A DNA stretch of 12,304 nt from Anaerolineaceae bacterium (GTDB lineage: Bacteria > Chloroflexota > Anaerolineae > Anaerolineales > Anaerolineaceae): the NCBI GenBank assembly GCA_011620445.1, contig WOZB01000179.1:1-12304 (forward strand), in the 5' to 3' direction. Numbering within the stretch: the first letter of the stretch is position 1; every line of letters begins with the position of its first letter. Both the position numbers and the translations under genes were made by a program. Below, piece after piece: positions 1 through 6,233 of this stretch. The notes under the pieces are model-generated. The model saw only the letters and a program-made list of their open reading frames with translations. It was not told the DNA's origin and did not search any database.

Positions 1-145
1 TCGGAGGGTTGCAGCACCAATTTAACAAGACCTTCATTTTTGTAACCCTTTTGTAACCGCCTCCCCTTATAAATGTGTTAACAATGGATTATCAGACATT
101 CTGTATCCAGATTTGCCCTGATATTGAAACAAGGAGAATACTCGT
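1..145 (+). promoter_or_regulatory. Leader region of the operon with short direct repeats
   Basis: This gene-free leader precedes the first cistron. It holds two copies of the 9-mer TTTGTAACC (39-47 and 50-58), 11 bp apart and so on nearly the same helix face, and two copies of TTAACAA (22-28 and 78-84). An AT-rich TTATAAAT (67-74) could serve as a -10 element, but no convincing -35 lies 16-18 bp upstream, so no promoter is assigned firmly. The ribosome binding site AAGGAG is at 131-136, nine bases before the ATG at 146. Position makes this the natural promoter and operator region for the operon. The repeats could bind a regulator, but none is encoded in this window. Confidence 0.4.
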
Positions 146-910
146 ATGCGATTTCAAGACAAAGTAGTTATCATCACCGGTGGGGCCGCTGGCATTGGTA
201 AAGCAACCGCCAAAAAATTCGCCTCCGAAGGCGCACAGGTAGTTATCTGTGACGTCAACGAGGAAGCTGGTCAGGCTTTGGTTCAGGAACTTGGTAACAA
301 TGCCAGCTTCTACAAAGTGAACGTTGCAAACCGCCAGGAAGTGCAAGCCTGGATTGACGACGTTGCCGCCAAGTACGGCCACATCGATGTGCTCATCAAC
401 AACGCCGGCATCACCCGCGACGGGCAGTTTGTCAAATACAAAGACGGGCAATTGGTCGGGCAGATGGCTGAAGACGCCTTCGACGCCGTGATTGCTGTCA
501 ACCTCAAGGGTGTTTTCAACTGCACCCAGGCCGTAGCCCCTTACATGATCAAACAGGGCGGCGGCTCCATCGTGAGCGCCTCATCTGTGGTCGGTTTGTA
601 CGGCAACTTTGGCCAGACCAACTACGCTGCCACCAAATTCGCCGTGATCGGAATGACCAAGACCTGGGCTCGCGAGCTCGGCAAGTACGGCATCCGCGTC
701 AACGCAGTTGCCCCCGGCTTTATCCTCACCGACATGGTTCTCAAGATGCCCGAAGAAGTGCTGGCTGGCATGGCCAAGCAGGCACCCCTCAAGCGGCTTG
801 GAAAACCCGAAGAAATCGCTGATGTTTACTGCTGGCTTTCCAGCAGCGAAGCTTCCTACATTCACGGCGCTGTCATTAGCGTTGATGGCGGCATCGTTCT
901 GGGCACCTAA
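146..910 (+). CDS. SDR-family oxidoreductase (FabG-like, probably NAD-dependent 3-hydroxyacyl dehydrogenase)
   Basis: A 254-residue classical short-chain dehydrogenase. The N-terminal Rossmann glycine motif TGGAAGIG is at residues 11-18 and NNAG at 85-88. The catalytic residues are Asn119, Ser147, Tyr160 and Lys164 in the usual Ser-13-Tyr-4-Lys spacing. Asp36 ends the second beta strand (ICDVN), which in this family normally favours NAD(H) over NADP(H). The C-terminal half carries PGFILTDM and ends VDGG, as in FabG proteins. Compared with E. coli FabG the segment between NNAG and Asn119 is about nine residues longer (around 92-110), which may alter the active-site entrance. The expected role is reversible oxidation of a hydroxyacyl-CoA or hydroxy acid to the keto form, feeding the thiolase downstream. 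NAD preference and operon context argue for catabolism rather than fatty acid synthesis. The start is set by AAGGAG at 131-136. The exact substrate cannot be told. Confidence 0.9.
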   Translation: MRFQDKVVIITGGAAGIGKATAKKFASEGAQVVICDVNEEAGQALVQELGNNASFYKVNVANRQEVQAWIDDVAAKYGHIDVLINNAGITRDGQFVKYKDGQLVGQMAEDAFDAVIAVNLKGVFNCTQAVAPYMIKQGGGSIVSASSVVGLYGNFGQTNYAATKFAVIGMTKTWARELGKYGIRVNAVAPGFILTDMVLKMPEEVLAGMAKQAPLKRLGKPEEIADVYCWLSSSEASYIHGAVISVDGGIVLGT

Positions 911-963
911 TTCTGCCAGAGCCCTACCACAGTCAATCAAAATTATTAATAGGAAGGTAAACC

Positions 964-1971
964 ATGGCACGCTACGCAACAATTCTTAGCTCCGGGCGCT
1001 ATATCCCGGAAAATGAAATTACAAACGCAACTTTTGCGGGTTGGATGGGTGAGGTGAACCCCAAACTCGCTGAAGTGGTGGGCAAGTTTGAAGCCTCAAG
1101 CGGCATCACCACCCGTTTCTATGCCCCTGAGGGTTGGGCCACTTCCGATTTAGCTGTTGAAGCCGGCAAGTTGGCCATCGCCGAAGCTGGGATCAAACCT
1201 GAAGATATCGACATGGTGATTGTTGGTACTGACAGCCCCGATTACATCACGCCCGCCACCTCGGTAGTCGTGCAGTTCAAACTCGGCTGCATCAATGCCG
1301 GCTCCTACGACGTTGGCTGCGCTTGCGCGTCCTTCCCGACCGCGTTGGCACAGGCAGCCGGACTACTTGCCATTAACCCGCAGATGAAGTACATCCTGGT
1401 CATTGGCGCCTACATGATGCACAAATTAGCCGATGTCAAGCACGACGTGACCGCCTTCTTCTATGGCGATGGCGCCGGCGCTGCAGTGCTGGGCGTTGCC
1501 GATAAACCCGGTTACGTTTCCACTTCCATGAAAGCCGATGGCTCTTATCACAAACACTGGGGCATTTACTCTGGCGGTACCTACGAGCCTGCCACAGTTG
1601 AAAGTGTTGAGGCTGGCCGCACAAAGGTCAAGCTGCTTACGCCCTTCCCGCCCACGGTTAACCACCAGGGTTGGCCGGCGCGCGTGCGCGAGTGCGCTGC
1701 CAATGGCGGTTTTGAGCTCCAGGAAATTGACCACATCATCTTCACCCAGGTGAATAAGAAAAGCATCCAAATAGTAATGGATGATCTGGGTTTGCCCATT
1801 GAGAAAGCACACTTCATCGGTGATAAATGGGGTTACATGGGTTCGGCTTGTCTGCCGATTGCCTTTGATGACGCCTGGAAGTCTGGCATCATTAGATCAG
1901 GCATGCGAGTAGTTTTCTGCGGCTCCGGGGTTGGTTACAACCAGGCAGCCACCTGCTTCATCATGCCCTAA
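964..1971 (+). CDS. KAS III (FabH)-fold thiolase-superfamily protein lacking the His-Asn of the triad
   Basis: A 335-residue protein of the 3-oxoacyl-ACP synthase III family, normal in length for the family. The N-terminal half has the family pattern TSDLAVEAG (60-68), an ACASF nucleophile motif with Cys121 (codon 1324-1326), and GDGAGAAVL at 168-176. In the C-terminal half an ungapped alignment with E. coli FabH puts FTQVN (260-264) over PHQAN, so catalytic His244 becomes Thr261. It also puts WGYMGSA over HGNTSAA, so catalytic Asn274 becomes Tyr291. In FabH those two residues drive decarboxylation of malonyl-ACP, so ordinary decarboxylative condensation is unlikely. Acyl transfer, thiolytic cleavage, or a structural role with the thiolase and DUF35 protein is more plausible (inference). 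The RBS AGGAAGG is at 951-957. The gene follows the dehydrogenase after a 53-bp gap with no terminator. Fold assignment is secure; function is open. Confidence 0.85.
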   Translation: MARYATILSSGRYIPENEITNATFAGWMGEVNPKLAEVVGKFEASSGITTRFYAPEGWATSDLAVEAGKLAIAEAGIKPEDIDMVIVGTDSPDYITPATSVVVQFKLGCINAGSYDVGCACASFPTALAQAAGLLAINPQMKYILVIGAYMMHKLADVKHDVTAFFYGDGAGAAVLGVADKPGYVSTSMKADGSYHKHWGIYSGGTYEPATVESVEAGRTKVKLLTPFPPTVNHQGWPARVRECAANGGFELQEIDHIIFTQVNKKSIQIVMDDLGLPIEKAHFIGDKWGYMGSACLPIAFDDAWKSGIIRSGMRVVFCGSGVGYNQAATCFIMP

Positions 1972-1988
1972 AGCGAAAGAGGTATTGC

Positions 1989-3308
1989 ATGCGTGGGAAT
2001 GACGAATACAGAAGCAAGCTGATCTCGCTCCAGGAAGCAGTAGCGAAGGTTCAATCAGGTCAGACCATTGGCATTGGCATCGCTGCTTCCGAGCCCGTTG
2101 GTTTGCTTGAAGAACTCGGCCACCAAATGGAGCGTTTGTTCGACATCACTACCTGGACCTGCCTGCCCATGCGCCCTTACGAAATCTTCCTCAACCCAGC
2201 CATGGAAGGCCATTTCTTCAATGAAAACTGGTTCTACGGCGTGCCAGACCGCAAGGTGCACGCTGAAGGCAGGGTTTCTTATACTCCCAATAACCTGCAC
2301 CAGGCCTCGACCGACAAACTCAAAGGGCATGGCGGCAAATTGGACTTTATGTTCGGCACGGCTACTCCCCCCAATGAGGAGGGCTACCTCTCACTTTCAT
2401 TGGGTGTGGTGGCTGAGCGGGAATTGATGAAAGCAGCCGATACGGTCATCCTTGAAATCAACGAAAACCTGCCCTGGACCGAAGGCGATACCATTGTGCA
2501 CGTTTCGGATGTGGATTACTTTGTGGAATATAACAGCGAGCTGGTCGAAGTACCGCTGGATACGCCCACCGAGCTCGAAGAGCAAATTGGCGGGCATATC
2601 GCGGAGATGATCGAGGACGGCTCCACCCTGCAGCTGGGCATTGGGGGCATCCCGAGTGCCATCGCCGGATTTTTGGGCACCCGTAAAGACCTGGGTATCC
2701 ATAGTGAACTGCTGGTGCCTGGTGTGTATACGCTTATTCAAATGGGCGTGGTTACCAACAAGCGCAAAACCCTGCACCCCGGCAAGTCCGTTGCCGCCTT
2801 TGCCATTGGCTCCAAGGAAATGTACCAGTATATGGACCACAACCCGGCTGTGGCAATCATGCGCGGGCGCTACGTCAATGACCCTTACGTGATCGCCAAA
2901 AACTATAAAATGATCAGCGTCAACACGGCCATCCAGGTAGACATTCTTGGGCAAGTTTGCTCGCAGTCGCTCGGAGCACGGCAATTCAGCGGCACGGGCG
3001 GTCAGCTTGATACCCACCGCGGCGCGCAAATGTCTGAAGGCGGGCGCGGCATCATCGCCCTGCGTTCCACCGCCAAGAATGGAACGATCTCAACCATTGT
3101 TCCTACCCTGGCACCGGGTTCGGGTGTAACTGTGCCCAGCCAGGATGTGGATACCGTCGTTACCGAGTATGGGGCGGCCTCGCTCAAAGGTCTTTCGGTG
3201 AAGAACCGCATGGAAGCTTTGATCAAGATTGCTCACCCCGATTTCAGGGAGTCCATCCGTGAAGAAGCTCACCGCCTGGGAATCGTCCCAGATAAACGCT
3301 ACTTGTAG
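1989..3308 (+). CDS. Acetyl-CoA hydrolase/transferase family protein (4-hydroxybutyrate/butyrate:acetate CoA-transferase type)
   Basis: A 439-residue class I CoA-transferase of the Cat1/AbfT type, with N- and C-terminal acetyl-CoA hydrolase/transferase domains in one chain. The N-terminal EYRSKLISLQEAV resembles the usual start of the family. The glycine loop LQLGIGGIP spans 214-222, and the catalytic glutamate is read as Glu240 in GIHSEL. The C-terminal domain carries GQVCSQSLG (321-329), QFSGTGGQLD (332-341), RGIIALRSTA (353-362) and VTEYGAASLKG (391-401), all typical. It would move CoA from acetyl-CoA or another acyl-CoA to a free carboxylate through a glutamyl-CoA thioester, activating the pathway substrate without ATP. 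No acyl-CoA ligase is in the window, which supports that role. The start ATG lies after a GAAAGAGG-like ribosome site, 17 bp behind the preceding stop. Whether acetate, butyrate or another acid is the partner cannot be read from sequence. Confidence 0.9.
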   Translation: MRGNDEYRSKLISLQEAVAKVQSGQTIGIGIAASEPVGLLEELGHQMERLFDITTWTCLPMRPYEIFLNPAMEGHFFNENWFYGVPDRKVHAEGRVSYTPNNLHQASTDKLKGHGGKLDFMFGTATPPNEEGYLSLSLGVVAERELMKAADTVILEINENLPWTEGDTIVHVSDVDYFVEYNSELVEVPLDTPTELEEQIGGHIAEMIEDGSTLQLGIGGIPSAIAGFLGTRKDLGIHSELLVPGVYTLIQMGVVTNKRKTLHPGKSVAAFAIGSKEMYQYMDHNPAVAIMRGRYVNDPYVIAKNYKMISVNTAIQVDILGQVCSQSLGARQFSGTGGQLDTHRGAQMSEGGRGIIALRSTAKNGTISTIVPTLAPGSGVTVPSQDVDTVVTEYGAASLKGLSVKNRMEALIKIAHPDFRESIREEAHRLGIVPDKRYL

Positions 3309-3323
3309 CTAAGAAGGAGATAC

Positions 3324-3650
3324 GTGACAAATCCAATTTTGGGAAAATGGACCCAAGCCGCCAGCCAACCTTACCCTGGGCTCTTCTTCGAATTCAAGGA
3401 AGACGGCAGCTTTGAGGCTGTTTATGAAGCCATGGCTATCAGATCTGCTGGCACATGGTCAACCAATGATGACGAAATTGACATGGATCAAACCGAGCAC
3501 ACTTTTGGTTTGGTTGGCAAATTCGTTGGGCGCTTCGAAGTTGATGGTGACCTGCTTAAAATGAATCTTGTTGCCGCGGGTGAAAAAAATCGTCCTGAAA
3601 ACCTCACTGGCGCGGTAATTTATCAAAAGCTTGAAGAAGAAGAGGATTAA
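3324..3650 (+). CDS. Small hypothetical protein, possible lipocalin-like beta-barrel
   Basis: A 108-residue protein starting at a GTG supported by AAGGAG at 3314-3319. No ATG lies near this position in frame. I do not recognise a named family. The chain opens with LGKWTQ, followed by alternating hydrophobic and polar strands broken by turn motifs: EDGSF (27-31), GTWSTNDDEID, and DGDLLKMNL. It ends in VIYQKL plus an acidic tail EEEED. That pattern, a GKW opening with repeated DG turns, resembles small calycin or lipocalin-like domains, but this is a resemblance and not an identification. There is no signal peptide, no cysteine and no membrane segment, so it is probably cytoplasmic. It sits 15 bp after the CoA-transferase and 3 bp before the thiolase, whose ribosome site lies within its last codons, so it is co-translated with pathway enzymes. 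It might bind a hydrophobic intermediate or stabilise an enzyme complex (inference). Confidence 0.75.
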   Translation: MTNPILGKWTQAASQPYPGLFFEFKEDGSFEAVYEAMAIRSAGTWSTNDDEIDMDQTEHTFGLVGKFVGRFEVDGDLLKMNLVAAGEKNRPENLTGAVIYQKLEEEED

Positions 3651-3653
3651 CTG

Positions 3654-4916
3654 ATGACCAAAAAATTAGCACGCGGCGTCGCAGTGGTCGGTGTGGGAAT
3701 GAGCAAATTTGGTGCTTTCCCCGATAAAACTTCACGCGACTTGTTTGTGGAAGCTTATCAGGAGCTTAAAACTTCTGTGCAAAAAGGTTTTAATCCCAAC
3801 GACATTGAAGCTTTCTACATGGGCAATTTCAGCTCAGATCAATTCGAGCGCCAGGGGCACCTTGCCCCCATCGTAGCCTCCTGGATTGGCCTCTCCCCCA
3901 TTGCCAGTGTGCGCATTGAAGATGCATGCGCCAGCGGTGGTGTAGCCCTGCGGCAGGCTGTTTTGGGAATCGCCTCCGGCCAATATGACGTTGTGCTGGT
4001 GGGCGGTCTCGAAAAAATGACCGACCTGCCCGGCGCACAAGTGACCGATGCCCTGGCCTCCGCCGCGGATACCATGTTCGAGATCCCGGCGGGCTTCACC
4101 TTCCCCGGATTCTACGCCGCCATGGCCACCGCCTACATGAATGAACACAATGGAGACCTGGACGCGCTGCTCAAAGTTGGCATCAAGAACCACGTCAATG
4201 GCGCTCTGAATGAGAAAGCCCAATTTGGGCAAACCATTCCGGATGTCATGGCTGGCAAAGTAGCCAAAGCCATTCAGAAAGGCTTGCCAGTGCCCGAATG
4301 GAAAGACGAAATGGACTTCCTGCGGGACCCGAAGGCCAACCCCATGATCGCCTGGCCGCTGCGCCTCTTCGATTGCTCTCCCGTTTCTGATGGCGGGGCC
4401 GCGGTGTTGCTGGTGGCGGAAGATCTGGTTGCCAAATATACAGACCAACCCATTTTTGTGATTGGTACCGGCCAGGCCAGCGATGGCTCCCTGCCGGAGC
4501 GCGCCTCCCTCAGCCACGTTCCCTCCGCTGTGGGCGCGGGTGAACAAGCCTACGCCATGGCCGGCAAGACCCCGGCCGAAATCGACTTTGCTGAAGTGCA
4601 CGACTGCTTCACCATCGCCGAGATTATGGCCACGGAAGATCTGGGCTTTTTCAAGCCCGGCGAAGGCTGGAAAGCTGCCATGGACGGCAAGACCGCCCGT
4701 GACGGCGAGAAACCGATCAACACCAGCGGCGGCCTGAAAGCCAAGGGCCACCCGGTGGGTGCTTCAGGCGTCGCCCAGGTGGTGGAAGTCTGGAAGCAGC
4801 TGCACGGCACAGCCGGCGCGCGTCAATTACCCGGCACACCCAGGATCGGTCTGACTCATAACGTCGGCGGAACAGGTCAAACCAGTGTTGTCCATATCTT
4901 TGAGCGGAGGTTCTGA
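3654..4916 (+). CDS. SCP2-type thiolase (acetyl-CoA acetyltransferase family)
   Basis: A 420-residue thiolase of the SCP2/archaeal acetoacetyl-CoA thiolase type. The nucleophile is Cys92 in ACASGG. The HDCF motif (316-319) supplies His316 and Cys318, which replaces the C-terminal cysteine of classical thiolases. GHPVGASG (365-372) supplies His366, and NVGGTGQ closes the active site near 403-409. It would cleave a beta-ketoacyl-CoA with free CoA, or catalyse the reverse condensation. Its stop codon overlaps the start of the DUF35 gene (TGATG), and such thiolases commonly form a complex with that partner. Known examples are BbsAB in anaerobic toluene degradation, Ltp2-ChsH2 in steroid side-chain loss, and the archaeal thiolase/HMG-CoA synthase complex. 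The RBS AGAGGA at 3641-3646 lies inside the upstream gene. Motifs are complete, so it is expected to be active; chain length and substituents of the substrate are unknown. Confidence 0.92.
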   Translation: MTKKLARGVAVVGVGMSKFGAFPDKTSRDLFVEAYQELKTSVQKGFNPNDIEAFYMGNFSSDQFERQGHLAPIVASWIGLSPIASVRIEDACASGGVALRQAVLGIASGQYDVVLVGGLEKMTDLPGAQVTDALASAADTMFEIPAGFTFPGFYAAMATAYMNEHNGDLDALLKVGIKNHVNGALNEKAQFGQTIPDVMAGKVAKAIQKGLPVPEWKDEMDFLRDPKANPMIAWPLRLFDCSPVSDGGAAVLLVAEDLVAKYTDQPIFVIGTGQASDGSLPERASLSHVPSAVGAGEQAYAMAGKTPAEIDFAEVHDCFTIAEIMATEDLGFFKPGEGWKAAMDGKTARDGEKPINTSGGLKAKGHPVGASGVAQVVEVWKQLHGTAGARQLPGTPRIGLTHNVGGTGQTSVVHIFERRF

Positions 4917-5332
4917 TGTCAGACTTCAAATTTGAAACAAAAACTTTTTACGATGCCCTGAATCAGAATGAACTGATTGGTTCCAAGTGTCAGACCTGCG
5001 AGTATGTAGCCATTCCGCAGCGTTATATCTGCCCGGCTTGTCACTCCGAAAAGATGGAACGCCTGGTCTTCTCAGGCAAGGCCACCCTGGCCGCTTACAC
5101 CGTCATCTACATCCCCCCGACCGAAATGGTCAATGCCGGTTACGATGCCAAGCACCCTTACTGCACTGGCATTGTCACCCTTGAAGAAGGCCCGCGTATG
5201 AGCGCCCAGATTGTTGGGCTTGACCTCAGTCAGCCGCAAAACATCAAAATTGGTACACCGCTCAAAATGACCATCATTGAGCGCGGCCCTGAGGGCACAA
5301 GCAAGAAGGTGCTGGCTTTCGAGCCGGCATAG
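4916..5332 (+). CDS. Zn-ribbon OB-fold (DUF35) protein, thiolase partner
   Basis: A 138-residue protein with an N-terminal rubredoxin-like zinc ribbon: Cys25 and Cys28 (CQTC), Cys39 and Cys42 (CPAC). An OB-fold domain follows from about residue 50 to the end (YTVIYIPP, GIVTLEEGPRMSAQIVG, PLKMTIIERG). This is the standard DUF35/DUF35_N architecture and length. Such proteins have no catalysis of their own. They dock on thiolase or KAS III-fold enzymes and shape or bridge the CoA-ester channel. The start ATG overlaps the thiolase stop by one base, and GGAGG at 4906-4910 lies inside the thiolase gene, so translation is coupled and a near 1:1 ratio is expected. It could partner the thiolase, the KAS III-like protein, or both, as in the archaeal three-component complex. 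Identification is firm; partner choice is inferred from position. Confidence 0.92.
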   Translation: MSDFKFETKTFYDALNQNELIGSKCQTCEYVAIPQRYICPACHSEKMERLVFSGKATLAAYTVIYIPPTEMVNAGYDAKHPYCTGIVTLEEGPRMSAQIVGLDLSQPQNIKIGTPLKMTIIERGPEGTSKKVLAFEPA

Positions 5333-5346
5333 TCAGAAAGGAACGC

Positions 5347-6153
5347 ATGCCAAAGATTGAAGCTAACGGCATAAACCTCTATTACGAATTGCATGGACCG
5401 GAAGACGGCGAAGTGATCGTGCTTTCCAACGGCATCATGATGTCTACAATCAGCTGGTACTATCAGACCCGCGCACTGCGGCCGCACATGCGTGTGCTGC
5501 TGTATGACTGCCGCGGCATGTGGCAGTCTGACCGCCCTGAAGGCCCATACAGCATGGAACAGCATGCCGACGACCTGGCGGCGCTGCTCAGGGCTCTCAA
5601 GATCCCATCAGCGCACATCGCGGGCATCTCTTACGGGTCCGAGGTGAGCATGGCTTTCGCCCTTAAATACCCCGAGATGACCAGATCCTTGGTGGTAATC
5701 GATGGCGTATCCGAAATCGACCCCATACTCAAAGCTCAATCGATGCCCTGGCTGATCGCGGCCGAGCGCAAAGACCCTGAGCTGCTGCTGCGTACATCTG
5801 TAGCGTTGAATTTCTCAAATGATTACATAGCCGCAAACCAGGCAGCCCTTGAAGCTTCCATACCGCGCCTTGCCGCGCTTGATTTCAAAGCCTTTGAGAA
5901 CCTGATGCATTCCTTCTACAACCTCGATCTTACGGCATCTTTAAGTGCCATAAAAGCACCGACATTAATTATCGTTGCAGAGGATGATATGATTAAAGGC
6001 CGCAAGTACAGCAAGATTATCGCCGACCAAATCAAACACGCAGAATACGTAATCGTTCCGAATTCCGGGCATGCACTGTGCGCAGACAAGCCCGACCCAC
6101 TCAACACACTGCTCATTGGATGGGTGTTAAAAAACAGCGCACAGACAATGTAG
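5347..6153 (+). CDS. Alpha/beta-fold hydrolase
   Basis: A 268-residue alpha/beta hydrolase of the size and layout of the 3-oxoadipate enol-lactonase/esterase group. The nucleophile elbow GISYG (93-97) gives Ser95. The acid is Asp213 or Asp214 in AEDDMI, after strand PTLIIV. The base is His242 in NSGHA. The oxyanion region is SNGIMMS (27-33), where many relatives have HG rather than NG. There is no signal peptide, so it acts in the cytoplasm. In this operon it could hydrolyse an ester, a lactone, a C-C bond or a CoA thioester; the sequence does not decide. It follows the DUF35 gene by 14 bp with AAAGGA at 5337-5342, and is the last enzyme before the transporter genes. An 80-bp gap to the next gene has no hairpin, so read-through into the transport block is likely. 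Confidence 0.88.
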   Translation: MPKIEANGINLYYELHGPEDGEVIVLSNGIMMSTISWYYQTRALRPHMRVLLYDCRGMWQSDRPEGPYSMEQHADDLAALLRALKIPSAHIAGISYGSEVSMAFALKYPEMTRSLVVIDGVSEIDPILKAQSMPWLIAAERKDPELLLRTSVALNFSNDYIAANQAALEASIPRLAALDFKAFENLMHSFYNLDLTASLSAIKAPTLIIVAEDDMIKGRKYSKIIADQIKHAEYVIVPNSGHALCADKPDPLNTLLIGWVLKNSAQTM

Positions 6154-6220
6154 GTATCAACAAAGCAAGCAAAGGTCTTACTTTGATGTACAAAACAACC
6201 GACTACAAACCAAATCAAAC

Positions 6221-6226
6221 AGGAGA
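6221..6226 (+). promoter_or_regulatory. Ribosome binding site that fixes the binding-protein start
   Basis: AGGAGA lies seven bases before ATG 6234. The frame stays open upstream to 6078, inside the hydrolase gene. Only the start at 6234 has this site and begins with a lysine-rich lipoprotein signal peptide, so it is taken as the real start. Confidence 0.8.
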
Positions 6227-6233
6227 AAAAGTA

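Noticed and set aside
2397..3029. A 210-codon open frame on the - strand opposite the CoA-transferase gene
   Set aside because: Antisense shadow of a coding region with clear family motifs; no independent protein signal.
3834..4751. A 305-codon open frame on the - strand opposite the thiolase gene
   Set aside because: It is an antisense mirror of a well-supported thiolase. Its translation is Gly/His-rich without a recognisable fold or ribosome site.
6078..6233. A 52-residue N-terminal extension of the binding protein starting inside the hydrolase gene
   Set aside because: It has no ribosome site, overlaps the hydrolase end, and would bury the lipoprotein signal peptide. ATG 6234 with AGGAGA fits far better.
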